Assembly: GCA_943736015.1 (NCBI GenBank)
Contig: OX031072.1
Span: forward strand, 10,001-74,000
Direction: 5' to 3'
Source: Tridacna crocea
Lineage: Eukaryota > Mollusca > Bivalvia > Cardiida > Cardiidae
DNA length: 64,000 nucleotides
In this document: piece after piece, positions 10,885-21,084 of the stretch
Numbering within the stretch: the stretch's first letter is position 1
How the letters are laid out: the number at the start of each line of letters is the position of its first letter
The notes under the pieces: generated by a model
The model's database searches: none
What the model saw: only the letters and a program-made list of their open reading frames with translations
Told to the model about the DNA's origin: nothing
Made by a program: the position numbers and the translations under genes

Positions 10885-10945
10885 AAAGGGTTAAAAAGGT
10901 GTGGGAAAAGGAGAAAATGGTGGTATGTTCTCAACCCTAAAAGGC
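10885..10945 (-). mobile_element. Family A MITE, end and hairpin scraps
   Basis: AAAGGGTTAAAAAGG, then GTGTGGGAAAAGGAGAAAATG, then TTCTCAACCC. It looks like two deleted copies run together just before the next complete one. Confidence 0.5.
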
Positions 10946-10946
10946 C

Positions 10947-11202
10947 TTCAACTCTTTACCAAATGACAAAATTTTATACTTGTCCAAATTGAAAGTGTTT
11001 GCAGACGACAAAATGAATGTGACTAAAGAATTTAAATTTGTTTAAGAAAGGGAAGAACACATTTTGAAAAAAGGAGAAAATGCTGATAACCAGCATTTTC
11101 TCCTTTTTTCAAAATGTGTTCTTCCCTTCCTTGTCACACAATGTTGTCAAAAGGCTTCTTTTACAGGGTGTTAAAAGTCGAGATGGTGTGATAAAGGGTT
11201 GA
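10947..11202 (-). mobile_element. Family A MITE with a longer hairpin
   Basis: CAACTCTTTACCAAATGACA to GATAAAGGGTTGA. The stem extends outward through GGGAAGAACACATTTTGAAA and its complement, so the palindrome (about 11045-11135) is longer than usual. The outer TTAA sites have decayed to TCAA and TTGA. Confidence 0.85.
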
Positions 11203-11517
11203 AATAAACTGCCTTTGCTCATAGGTTTGCAGTTAAAGATGATTCTGGTCATAGTTTGGCATAATGTGTTACTGTGTTAAAAACGCATAGAGGCTGTAGT
11301 TGTAACAGTGTTAAAGTGAAAAAGATGAAACTGACAGCACAAAATGGAAACTTTATAAAATCTAAGGAAGGTTGTATCAAATTTTCACAAAATGACAAGG
11401 GTTGTAGTTTAAGTCAACCCTGTACCATAAATTTTTTTTTAAAATCAGTTTGTATTGGAAGCATTTCTTGCTGACACATCAAATGTGACTCAGATGTTGA
11501 GGCTTGTCTTCAAACAT

Positions 11518-11642
11518 ATTGAAAACATTGTGAGAAAAGAAGAAAATGCTGGTCACCAGCAGTTTCTCCTTTTCCAATAATGTTTACAGAAAGCTTTAAT
11601 TTGCTGTGTCAAAAAAACTTGGGATTGTGTAGTAGTAGGTTA
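11518..11642 (-). mobile_element. Family A MITE, right half
   Basis: A hairpin centred on GGTCACC, then AAAAAACTTGGGATTGTGTA and GTAGGTTAA. Confidence 0.7.
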
Positions 11643-11644
11643 AT

Positions 11645-11840
11645 TTTCTTTGCAAGCCACTGGCTGCTTTTCCACATAATCAGATTTGAAACAAAGGTTA
11701 GCTGTGGAAGAGGAATGAATTCTGACACAAAGATTATCATCAATACTTGGAAAGAGACTGGCTAGGCCAGGAATTGAATTAGTGACCCCAATGTTCTCAA
11801 GTCCTGCATGCAACCAACTGAGCTGGAATAAGGCATCGGT
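11645..11840 (-). repeat. SINE, tRNA head plus partial body
   Basis: Read on the minus strand: CAGTTGGTTGCATGCAGGACTT (A-box region), a B-box-like AATTCAATTCC, CTAGCC, then TTGATGATAATC, AGAATTCATTCCTCTTCC and GTGGAAAAGCAGCCAGTGGC. It is truncated before the 3' tail. Confidence 0.7.
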
Positions 11841-11879
11841 TGTGTGTCAAGGTCACTGTATATTGTAAAATATTAACTT

Positions 11880-12030
11880 TCTTAGCCCGGTTGGCATCAT
11901 GCAGGGCTTGTAATCTAGTGTTCATAAGTTAGATTCGCAACTCATTTCAAAAACTGATGATAGTCATTGCTACTGGTTCATTCTTCTTCAGTATTTTCTC
12001 ACTTATTTGCTGTTTGGTATTGTCAATGAT
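11880..12030 (+). repeat. SINE, strongly degraded
   Basis: A weak B-box-like AAGTTAGATTCGCAACTC is followed by AAACTGATGATAGTCATTGC and a GGTTCATTCTT block in the same order as the better SINE copies. Confidence 0.4.
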
Positions 12031-12068
12031 CAGCACCCTAAAGCTTGCAAGAGCTGGTCAGTATTATT

Positions 12069-12241
12069 TTAACCTTTTAGGTGCTTCACACTGACCTTTT
12101 GAGGATGGAGTAGATTAAGATCAGGATGCAAAGAACTTGCAGTCTGATCTTGGATCTGCATTGTCGGATAGGGAGATTTTTTTGTCCAAAAATTAAGTTT
12201 CAAATAACATTGATCTGGCTATTGAGCGCAATAAGGGTTAA
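12069..12241 (+). mobile_element. Family B TTAA MITE
   Basis: TTAACCTTTTAGGTGC opens and GCAATAAGGGTTAA closes the element. The centre pairs GTAGATTAAGATCAGGATGCA with TGCAGTCTGATCTTGGATCTGCA. The right TTAA (12238-12241) is also the left TTAA of the next family A copy. Confidence 0.75.
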
Positions 12242-12461
12242 CCCTTTAACACATAATCCCGACTTAAAAAACCCTGAGCAGAGAGCCTTTTGAAAACACT
12301 GTGGGAAAAAGGGAAAATGCTGGTAACCAGCACTTTCTCTTTTATCCCACAATGTTTTCTATCCTTTCCAAGACAATTTTTAATTTTCAGTTATATTAAT
12401 TTTGTTGTCTGCAAATACTTTTAATTTAGACTAGTCAAAAATTTTGTCATTTGGTAAAGAG
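12238..12461 (+). mobile_element. Family A MITE, nearly complete
   Basis: TTAACCCTTTAACACATAATCCC, GAGCCTTTTGAAAACACTG, palindrome with GGTAACC centre, TTGTTGTCTGCAAATACTTT, ATTTGGTAAAGAGA. The right TTAA has mutated. Confidence 0.85.
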
Positions 12462-12590
12462 ACAATCCTTTTTCACACAATCCTGAAATTTAACAACTCT
12501 GAGAAAGAGGCCTTTTGTAAATATTACGGGAAAATGAGTAAATTCGGCAATATTTCTATCTATTGTCTTTTACGATTGACCTCAAAATAA
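12462..12590 (+). mobile_element. Family A MITE, left half, joined to previous copy
   Basis: CACACAATCCTGAAATTTAA, CTGAGAAAGAGGCCTTTTGT, then a degraded hairpin. It abuts the preceding copy with no spacer. Confidence 0.6.
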
Positions 12591-12619
12591 TTTTACCACA
12601 CATGCCCTTTTCACCCATT

Positions 12620-12793
12620 ACACCCTTACCAAACGAGATTAGATTTAGACTTTTACCAGCTGTAGATGACATATTGATTGTGGTTCAAATGATGAGGTAA
12701 TATGTTGTTTACTGGCATTTTTTCCTTTTCTTTCAATGTTTTCAAAGATTGCCCAGGGTCGTTTAAACTTGGGATTGTGTTGTAAATGGTTAA
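12620..12793 (-). mobile_element. Family A MITE, degraded
   Basis: CACCCTTACCAAACGAGA, an AGCTGTAGATGACA arm, TTTACTGGCATTTTTTCC, CTTGGGATTGTG and AAATGGTTAA. Confidence 0.65.
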
Positions 12794-13075
12794 CAGAACT
12801 TGATATTTATCATAACCCCTTCCACCCCTGGACACGAAGCTTTGCTAAGTCCTCAAGAAGAAATTATTTGGAATATTTAATCGCATATATAATTTTAATT
12901 TTGACATTCAGTTAAGAGTTGAACTAAAGTCTTTTTCAGCCTTTCCTATACTACCATCCTTGCATATTTACATCAGACAGTGTCAAAGATCAAACATGAA
13001 CTAAAAAAACTTCTGTACATATGAAATACACAACACCTTTTTTTTTTCTTTAATCTGAAATTGTTTCATAAGTAG

Positions 13076-13303
13076 TTAACCCATTACCACACAATCCCTA
13101 CTTTTGACGCCTCTGAGAAAGAAGCCTTTCGAAAACACTGTGGGAAAAGGAGAAAATGCTGGTAACAACATTTTCTCCTTTTCCCACAGTGTTTTCTACC
13201 CTTCCCAGAACAAATTTCCATTTTTCAGTCACCTTTATTTTGTTGTCTGCAAATGCTTTCAATTTGGACCAGTCTAAAATTTTGTCGTGTCGTAATGGGT
13301 TAA
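13076..13303 (+). mobile_element. Family A MITE, CCCATTACC/GGTAATGGG subfamily
   Basis: Both TTAA sites are intact. CCCATTACCACACAATCCCT opens; GGTAATGGG is mirrored as CGTAATGGG. The hairpin uses CACTGTGGG stems and has lost three central bases. CCCTTCCCAGAACAAATTTC and TGTCTGCAAATGCTTTCAAT are clean. Confidence 0.95.
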
Positions 13304-13374
13304 TCCATTTAAATAATCCATCAATAATCCAATCTAAAAGGAAAATGCATCTCTATCTATTTAAATTTATACAG

Positions 13375-13548
13375 TCCACACAATCCCTAAAGAAGCCTTT
13401 AGAAAACATTATAGGAAAAGGAGAAAATGCTGGTAACCAGCATTTTCTCTTTTTTTTTCAAAATGTGTTCTTCCCTTTCTTAAACAAATTTAAATTCTTT
13501 AGTCACATTCATTCAAACCTAAAATTTTGTCGTTTGGTAATGGGTTAA
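13375..13548 (+). mobile_element. Family A MITE, internal deletions
   Basis: CCACACAATCCCTAAAGAAG (arm shortened), perfect core around GGTAACC, then TTTGGTAATGGGTTAA. The right stem continues as CAAAATGTGTTCTTCCC, as in the copy at 10947. Confidence 0.8.
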
Positions 13549-13549
13549 A

Positions 13550-14062
13550 AGCAAACATTTTTATCATTGTGCAATATAATAAATATACGATAATGTTAAA
13601 AAAAATCAGCAGCTGACACTGTTTTGCAAAATTAAGTGAAAAGAATAATATCATCACAATGAAAATAATATAAAATTTGGGTAGAATATTCTCCTGTGTG
13701 GGCCGAATTTTCTTCGATCTGGATCTTCTCAACTTTTTGCTTTGGACCGAATCTTCTTGGGTCCGATTCTTCTTCCACTCGCGGGGGACCAGTGTCGTGA
13801 AATGTAAAGAAAAAGCGTAATTTCCGAATACAAGGCAGGGAACCACAAATGCAAAAATACCGCCATCTTTGCTTTTTTGTGACACAAATACCTGATTTGA
13901 AGCAATAATATTTGGGGCCCGACCTATAGGGACTTTGTAAGTTGTACATCCCGCATGATACCGGCAGATGCCCCTCCACTATACTTCCCCATTGAAACGT
14001 GGTTTTATTTTATAAGGTAAATGAAATTTGGTGCTTTATTCCTTAGAACAATAAGTAGCAAC
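13550..14062. other. No supported gene
   Basis: Two overlapping minus-strand open frames of 115-128 codons cover 13499-13979. The larger begins inside a MITE. Their low-complexity, lysine-rich translation and lack of domains argue against a gene. GATTCTTCTT-like strings near 13710-13775 are locally repetitive. Confidence 0.4.
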
Positions 14063-14080
14063 GGGTCATACTAAAATACG

Positions 14081-14330
14081 CCCTACAGGAAAAATTCGCC
14101 CTACGACGCCCTACGAAACAAATTATCGCCCTACGGGTACATGGACTGTGTCGGATGGAATTAATTACTTATACCTTTTAAAATATACTTAATCGAACAT
14201 GTCTTCAAGTGTCATGACTTTATTTTGTGTAATTTTGGAGATATTTGATCGATAGTTTTCGTTCTGACAATCGCTGACAGGTGCTCTACACGCCCTACCA
14301 CTTCAACTCTCGCCCTACTTCTTTTGGGGT
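14081..14330 (+). repeat. CGCCCTAC block, unit 1
   Basis: Four CGCCCTAC motifs in the first ~70 bases, a middle with CATGACTTTATTTTGT and TTGATCGATAGTTTTCG, then two more at 14290-14320. This is the outermost left unit of the hAT-like element. Confidence 0.85.
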
Positions 14331-14539
14331 GATATTTTCACTAAAAAAGTATTGCTACTCATAGATTAATGTTTCTTCTAACTAGATTTAACTTGTATGT
14401 TGTTCATCTCTTGGTTTTAATTACGTTTCAGACGAAAACATCCACGCGTGTGAGATTCGAAGGGAGATAACTTGATAAACAATATTACCTAAAAATAGAG
14501 TTATCTTTTATAGATATGATCTATATAGTCATGACAACC

Positions 14540-14620
14540 TTGAGAAGGCTGTAGAAAACATTGTTGGAAAGGTAGAAAATTGGTAACCAGCATATTTTTC
14601 TTTTCCTACGGATAGGCAGA
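14540..14620 (+). mobile_element. Family A hairpin remnant
   Basis: CCTTGAGAAGGCTGTAGAAA, ACATTGTTGGAAAGGTAG and GGTAACCAGCATA. It lies between the two CGCCCTAC units, so it was inserted before or during the tandem duplication. Confidence 0.6.
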
Positions 14621-14691
14621 CAAAAAATGAGACAATAACCCTTCTATTTGAACCCCTCTTTGATAGTGGCTCATATGAAAATCTATATATC

Positions 14692-14940
14692 CCTACAGGA
14701 AAAATTCGCCCTACGATGCCCTACATATAATTTATCGCCCTACGTGTTTGTGCACTATTTCAGATCGAATCCATTACTTCTATCTTTTAAAATATGCATT
14801 ATCTAACATAACCTCAATTATCATGACTTTATTTTGTATAATTTTGGAAATACTTGATTGATAGTTTTCGTAACGAGGTTGGGTGACAGGTGCTCTAAAC
14901 GCCCTACCACTTTAACACTCGCCCTACTTGTTTTCGTGCG
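14692..14940 (+). repeat. CGCCCTAC block, unit 2
   Basis: A direct repeat of unit 1, offset by ~611 bases. Homology continues to the GATAAACA box near 15090, as it does in unit 1 near 14480. Confidence 0.85.
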
Positions 14941-15429
14941 ATATTTTACCAATTGGTTTTATCCGTAGTTTGAAATAGTGTTTTCGCTTTCACTCATTGT
15001 TAATTATTCTTAGTTTAGTTCTATGTTTTATTCATTTTCCAGATGAAAACGTCCACCCAAATGGTATTTTCAGAGGAGTTAATTTGATAAACACGTAGAG
15101 ACAGAGTTGCCCTTCAAAGATACGAACCCTAGTCATAACGACCACTTCGACTGACATTTGTTACTCATTCTAACTGCGAACATGAATATTTGATTCTTTT
15201 ACAATCGTCTGAATGATCATCTTTAATTACCAATTTAAATCCCTTAATAAGACATTAATTCGTTGATTAGATACGCTCAAACATAATTTCCAATCATAAC
15301 TGTAATAATTTGTTGTTTGGCGAAAATTACATAATCTCAACAATTTCACAGAAAAACTCTAAACCCAGAACAAAAGAAAGTGGTAATGTAATATTAGTAA
15401 AATAAGTCCGAGTTTAGTGATATGATAGA

Positions 15430-15510
15430 TACCGCTTGGTAATTGAGAAATTGCTCGTTACGAGCAATTTCTCCGTTTTCCGCAATGTTTTCAAGATACA
15501 GCGTCTGTAG
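15430..15510 (+). mobile_element. Family A variant hairpin (AATTGCTCG type)
   Basis: GAGAAATTGCTCG / CGAGCAATTTCTC around a TTA centre, then CCGCAATGTTTTCAAGA. The same alternative core occurs in the copy at 48618. Confidence 0.6.
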
Positions 15511-15662
15511 ACAGGTAAAAAAAATGTGATTTTAAAAGTATAATTGGGATGTATCGAAGAAGTGACCGATCTAGTTAATATCTTGATTTACTGTGTAAAA
15601 GTTGGTATTTTTGTCGTATTAGACAATGTTTTCAACGGCTGTCTTTCTCAAGGTATTTCAAG

Positions 15663-15902
15663 TTAACCCTTTACCACACAGTGCCGACTTTTGACGTTCC
15701 TGGGGAAGAAGCCTTATGAAAACATTGTGGGAAAAGAAGAAAATGCTGCCAGCAGGTAACCATGCAGCATTTTCTACTTTTTTCACAATGTTTTCTACCC
15801 TATCAAAGAAAAATTACACCATTTGAGCCTCACTGAAATTGTCGTGTACAGATGCTTTGAATTTGGACAAGGCTAAAATTTTGTAGTTTGGTAAAGATTT
15901 AA
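15663..15902 (+). mobile_element. Family A MITE, complete, inside hAT-like element
   Basis: TTAACCCTTTACCACACAGT, GGGGAAGAAGCC, a hairpin with a 14-base loop (GCCAGCAGGTAACCATGCAG), AGATGCTTTGAATTTGG, GGTAAAGATTTAA. Confidence 0.85.
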
Positions 15903-16205
15903 TGACTTGAGATTGGTCGATCTGACAAAGGATAACGCAATATGAAGGAAATTGTGATATCTTGGTTTAGAACTTTTAAAAGTGTCGATAACCAGTAATT
16001 TCGTCGTTTCAGACAATATTTTCAACGACCTTCTTTCTGCAGGTGGTTTTACCCTTAAAGTGCTGAATTAATACAAGAGACATTTTTAAATAGGAAAAAA
16101 TCTAAAATGTTGCTGTACCAAAGGGTTTTTGCCAGAATATGTAACAAAGTAATGGACAGAGTAGATCCAAGATCAGACCGTACATTCTGTGTAAAGTGAG
16201 ATGTA

Positions 16206-16436
16206 AAGTGGTAGGGCATATAGAGCATCTGTCAGCCATCGTCAGAACGAAAACTATCGATCAAATATTTCCAAAATTACACAAAATAAATTCATGATAT
16301 TTGAAGACATGTTAGATAAAGTATATTTTAAAAGGTATAAGTAATTAATTCCATCCGACACGGTTCATATACCCGTAGGGCGATAATTTGTTTCGTAGGG
16401 CGTCGTAGGGCGAATTTTTCCTGTAGGGCGAACTTC
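16206..16436 (-). repeat. CGCCCTAC block, unit 3
   Basis: Reverse complement of the left units. GTAGGGCG motifs occur at both its ends and TTGAAGACATGTTAGATAAA in the middle. Confidence 0.85.
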
Positions 16437-16649
16437 AGATTGGTCTATCTGACAAAAGATAACTCTATCTGTAGGAAATTTTGTTTATCAAATTATTTCC
16501 CTTTGAATGTGTACGATTCTGGGCTTTATACCGATTGGAACATCAGAAAAACCTGTAAATAAATGAGAAATAAATAAGAATCAGTCAAATTATACATCAT
16601 TTTAACTAAATATAGTATTAAGTGATGAAACTAACACCTTAAAACAAGT

Positions 16650-16903
16650 TGGGCGAGATGTAAAGTGGTAGGGCGTATAGAGCACCTGTCAGCGATCGTC
16701 AGAACGAAAACTATCGATCAAATATCTCCAAAATTACACAAAATAAAGTCATGATATTTGAAGACATGTTAGATAAAGTATATTTTAAAATGTATAAGTA
16801 ATTAATTCCGTCCGACACAATCTATATACCCGTAGGGCGATAATTTGTTTCGTAGGGCGTCGTAGGGCGAATTTTTCCTGTAGGGCGTATTTTAGTATGA
16901 CCG
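16650..16903 (-). repeat. CGCCCTAC block, unit 4
   Basis: Outermost right unit and the better conserved partner of unit 1. It ends in GCGTATTTTAGTATGACC immediately before the target duplication. Confidence 0.9.
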
Positions 16904-17204
16904 GTAGCAACCACCACCCGTTATCTGAAAGGGATCTAATCTGTAAAAACTATATATTTTCTGAAAGATCTCATCAATAGAAATCAGGAAATATATAGTT
17001 TATATGGCTGTACTATTTCTGTACTCAAAAAATACCTTGACAAAAGGGAAAAACTCATGTTTCTGAAAACGCAAATTTTAATTCTAATTTTTCAGGAAAA
17101 AATGACCACACCCTGTAACTATAAGAGTCTGGTTGATATCCAGTTAATGAAGTGTCCACATGGTTGGCAGAACATCAATGATTAATTATAATACCACAGG
17201 AATC

Positions 17205-17387
17205 AAAACACATCTACCGTGCTCTTAAATATCTTGTCTGCAGATTTATTATGTCCCTACCTGTCATGAATCACTCTTTCAACGTCGATCATCTGATTTC
17301 CCTATGGTGATATTTATCAAGAATCAGCCTCAGCGAATCCTCCATCGTGCACCAACTTCCGGTTATCGGAGTGAATGAAGGTATCCC
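17205..17387 (+). repeat. Left arm of 4.6-kb-spaced inverted repeat
   Basis: Matches the reverse complement of 21625-21800. Shared strings include CACATCTACCGTGCTCTTAA, GATATTTATCAAGAATCAGC and CTTCCGGTTATCGGAGTGAA. Homology stops abruptly at both edges of both arms. Confidence 0.8.
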
Positions 17388-17389
17388 CA

Positions 17390-18590
17390 ACAAATGCGTT
17401 GGATTGTTTCTATATTAAGTCTCTACTCTGTAAACTAGACCATACAGTAAAAAAAAAAATATATATATATATTTGATTTGCATTGATTGTGTTGATATAA
17501 ATATTACATGATTTTTAAGTCGCACGTTTGTCAAAACGTTCGACTTTTTGCGATGAGCTCGAGGAGGTCAGGGTGGGTTGGGGGGTGTCTATAGTGGGTT
17601 GAAGAATCATGCAAAAAATTGGATCAAAAACGTCGTATATACTTCATAAACGAGGTGCAGTTACTCTGCTTTTAACCCAATCGCTGTAGAACTACTTTTT
17701 CTTTGGTATGTCTGGAATTTGTTCTTTATGATGGGACTGGACCCGGTAACTCATATAACTCATATACCTACGCTAGAAAAAGGAGAACGTGACTCAAATT
17801 TTAAATTAAAAAAAATGCGGTTATTTTGTATATCATGTGAAAATTTAACATCTATCTTTGTTTAGATGGATAAAGAAAACACAATTCAGCTAAGATATCC
17901 CCCATCAATGCTTAATGTGAGTTTAAAAGGGATCGCGGATTAATATGGCTTATCGAGAGCACCTTACTGTAAATATTCTTGTATTATCGAGACCGGTAGA
18001 GCTTCGCTTATAAGGGTGGAATTTCGGACTCGAGTGATGTCATTTGAAATCAACTCTTTTAAACCATGCAAACCATGAATTCAGGGTTAAATATCGTAAA
18101 AGTCGCTCTAAATTTGAAAATTTGTTTCGTTTCGCAGCTTTGACCTAGTTTGTAACGCACGTCTCGGATGAAACACCCCAAACCACTCGAATACCCCAAA
18201 ACACCCAAAAACTATTCCATTACACATCAAAAAACTTTTGTAACACATAAAACTGCATGCGAAACGCTTACATACACGATTTTATGGAAATCAGACATGA
18301 ACTTTTGCTATCAATTCTAGTATTTTAGGTCTTTGATTAGCTTAAGTTTGAAGTACAAAATTGTACTTTGATTAAGAAAATGCAAATGGCGGACGGGATA
18401 GAAAACAAACGCACATGTATAACGATTAACACCAGTAAAGTTAAAATGTTGATTACTGCATTTGTTCGGACCCCAAAAGAGTGGCGACAAGGATATTTCA
18501 TCCCCTCCGTATACAGTAAATACAACATGAAATATAAAAACGCAAGGTAAAGTACAGCAATTACGACCGTACATTGACAGTTGCACTGTT
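17390..18590. other. No supported gene
   Basis: An (AT)n run sits at 17458-17472. The open frames near 18317-18586 overlap on both strands and show no domain. I see no transposon ends. Confidence 0.45.
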
Positions 18591-18599
18591 GAGGGGGTT

Positions 18600-18735
18600 T
18601 ACAGTCAAAACGTACTCAAACCAAAACGTACCCAAGTCAAAACGTACCCGAATGGAGTCAAAACTTACCCAAATGAAGTCTAAACCTACCCAAGTGGAGT
18701 CAAAACGTACCCAATGTGTAGTCAAAATGAACACA
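18600..18735. repeat. Minisatellite, AAAACGTACCCAA unit
   Basis: Six or seven imperfect units of about 18-21 bases, each near CAAAACGTACCCAAGTGGAG. The last is CAAAATGAACAC. Unit length drifts at the left edge (CAAAACGTACTCAAAC). Confidence 0.85.
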
Positions 18736-19062
18736 TGATTTTTATAGTATTTCTAACTTCAATTTATGTAAAGATTAATAGAAATTACGTATTCGTCATC
18801 AAGACGATTTATAACTCTTGCTTTATTTTAAATTTGCCTAACATGATTAAAACCAATGATGAAACTTATTTAACAATAAACATAGCGAAGTGAATCAAAT
18901 GCTTAGTGATAAAATCACGTTTTTCTTTCTATTTTTTTTTTTAAGGAAGATAAAGTTACTATTAATGAAAAAAAAAAGCATATTGGATACTTTAAAAATA
19001 TTTATCCATCATTATAAAAATATGTTTTATATATGAAAAAAAAACCATAAGCATCAGCACAT

Positions 19063-19290
19063 TTAACTCTTTACCACACAAGAAAATTTGGACTGGTCTA
19101 AATTGAAAGCATTTGCAGACAACAAAATAAAGGTGACTGAATAACTGAAATTTGTACTGGGAAGGATAGAAAACACTGTGGGAAAAGGAGAAAATTCTGG
19201 TTACCAGCATTTTCTCCTTTTCCCACAGTGTTTTCAAAAGGCTTCTTTCTCAGGGGCGTCAAAAGTAGGGATTGTGTGGTAATGGGTTAA
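19063..19290 (-). mobile_element. Family A MITE, complete
   Basis: TTAACTCTTTACCACACAAG to GTGTGGTAATGGGTTAA. The hairpin has CACTGTGGG stems with one core mismatch. Very close to the copies at 48967 and 63751. Confidence 0.95.
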
Positions 19291-19391
19291 AGAAATGATA
19301 TAACAGAAATGTGATACATTAATTACATTGTTTGGATAGCAAAGATCCAATTTCAGCACTCAAAAAGAGTGTAACAAATTTAATGTGGTGA

Positions 19392-19612
19392 TTAACCCAT
19401 TACCACACAATCCCTAATTTCGACTACCCTGAGAAAGAAGCCTTTAGAACACATTGTGGGAAAAGGGAAAAAAATGCATTTTCTCCTTTTCCCACAATTT
19501 TTTCTAACCTTCACAAAACAAATTTCAAATTTTCTGTCACTTTTATTTTGTCGTATGCAAATGCTTTCAATTTGGACAAGCCTAAAATTGGGCTGGTCTG
19601 GTAATGAGTTAA
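19392..19612 (+). mobile_element. Family A MITE, hairpin centre deleted
   Basis: TTAACCCATTACCACACAAT, GAGAAAGAAGCCTTTAGAAC, GGGAAAAAAATGCATTTTCT (loss of GCTGGTAACCAGC), TATGCAAATGCTTTCAATTT, GGTAATGAGTTAA. Confidence 0.9.
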
Positions 19613-19784
19613 ACTAATTATTCACAATGGTCTTTAACCTGTTGTAGATTGCATAGTTATTAATTACTTTGCAAATATTTTTTATAGTTTGAGAGTCAGT
19701 TTGGTTGAGATGAAAAACCTTAGGACTGTTTTTTCAGCTAACCTGAGCACAACATGCTCAAGGGAAGCTTTTAGGATCACCTGG

Positions 19785-21080
19785 TGTCTGTCATCCGTCA
19801 TGCGTCATCAACAATTCTTTAAACATCAACTCCTCCAAAACTGCTGGGCCAATATGGACCAAACTTGGCTGGAATGTTCCTTGGGAGGTCCTCTTTGAAA
19901 ATTGTTCACAGAATTTGATTACGTCAAAAGTTTTGGTTGCCATGGCAACCAAACAGTTTTCTAAGAAATTCTTTAAAAATCTTCTCTGAAACAGCTGGCC
20001 AGATTTTAAAATAATTTCACAGAGTTGTTCCTTAACGTAGTGGACCCGTAATAGAACACAGCTATTTCCACTATAATATTACCCTAGAAAATCTGCTAAG
20101 ATTAAAATTGAGCACTATTGTACTACTTTCACCGAGCCACTTTTTCTTTTTTATCCTTCCTAGAATTATCATTTATAAATCTATAACTACTATAATTTCA
20201 TTACAAATGGATATGATAATTACCTCCCTTTTCTGGAAACTAACAAAATTATCAACAAATAATTTCAAGACGGACCCCGAAGGAATTTCTGTTCGGTCAA
20301 AAATGTGCAACAGTATCATATCTGTACAAAATATGTCTTATCAACTGTCCAGAAATTTTATGCCATGCTGCACTATGCTTATTACGGGTCCACTACCTTA
20401 AGTGACCCTTTCCAAAACTTTTTCGTGAAATTTTGATCAGTCAAGAAACATGACTCTGGTGAATGGGGGCTATTTGCACTATACAGGAATGAAGAAATTC
20501 TAAAAAATTCTTCTTCTCTGAAACCACTGGTCAGATTTTGAAATAATTTCTCAGGGATGTTCTATGGGTGACCCTTTTCAAAAATTGTTTGCGAAATTTC
20601 AATCCATCAAGAAACATGGCTCTGGTGAATGGGGGCTACTTGTACTTATATGGACATGCAGAAATTCTTGAATATTCTTACTTCTCTGAAACGGCTGATC
20701 AGATATTGAAAAAAGTTCACAGAGATGTTCCTTGGGTGACCCTTTTAAAAACTTGTTCGCGAAATTTTGATTTGCCAAGAAACATGGCTCAGGGGAATTG
20801 GGGCTACAATATGGAAATGAAGAATTTCTTGAAAATTCACCTTCTCTGAAACCCATGATCAGATTTTAAAATAATTTCAAAGCAATCTTCCTTGGATGAC
20901 CATTTTCAAAAATGTTTTCGAAATTCTGATCCATCAAGAAGCATGGCTCTGGTAAATGGGGTCCACTTGCACTATTCGGACATGAAGAAATTCTTGAAAA
21001 TTCTTCTTCACTGAAATGGTTGGTCAGATTTTGAAATGATTTCACAGAGATGTCCCTTATGTGTCCCTTTTCAAAAATTG
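19785..21080 (+). repeat. Tandem array, ~165-bp unit, five copies
   Basis: Units start near CTCTGAAACNNCTGGTCAG at about 19985, 20516, 20685, 20843 and 21008. They share TTCACAGAGATGTTCCTTGG, AAACATGGCTCTGGTGAATG and GAAGAAATTCTTGAAAATTC. A leader with GTCATCCGTCATGCGTCATC, TTCTTTAAACATCAACTCC and GGTTGCCATGGCAACC precedes them. The same leader type opens the array at 41.36 kb. Frames read through by chance; no protein is proposed. Confidence 0.85.
20036..20397. mobile_element. Family D TTAA element inside the tandem array
   Basis: TTAA at 20032-20035 and 20398-20401 flank ends GTAGTGGACCCGTAATA / TATTACGGGTCCACTAC, a 17-bp perfect inverted repeat. Neighbouring units read GTTCCTTGGGTGACCC where this one reads GTTCCTTAA[362 bp]TTAAGTGACCC, so the array gives the empty site. 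TTAA targeting fits piggyBac or Kolobok. The interior has no transposase. Confidence 0.85.
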
Positions 21081-21084
21081 TCAG

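Larger units (their letters stand above)
14063..16903. mobile_element. hAT-like non-autonomous element, long inverted ends
   Basis: GTAGCAAC at 14055-14062 and again at 16904-16911 is a perfect 8-bp target duplication that fits the hAT pattern NTNNNNAN. Inside it the ends GGTCATACTAAAATACGCCC and their complement open arms of about 270 bp that are rich in CGCCCTAC. A second pair of similar blocks lies within (14692-14940 plus, 16206-16436 minus), so each side holds two tandem units of about 450-600 bp. The centre (15150-16190) carries two or three family A MITEs. No transposase frame is left. P-type and other 8-bp-duplicating groups are not excluded. Confidence 0.8.

Noticed and set aside
13156-13548. 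130-codon plus frame, and many 60-90 codon frames with PFPTMF/KGENAG-like peptides
   Set aside because: These are translations of family A MITEs and their hairpins, not proteins.
13499-13979. Overlapping minus-strand frames of 115-128 codons
   Set aside because: One begins inside a MITE. Both are low-complexity, without domain or splice context.
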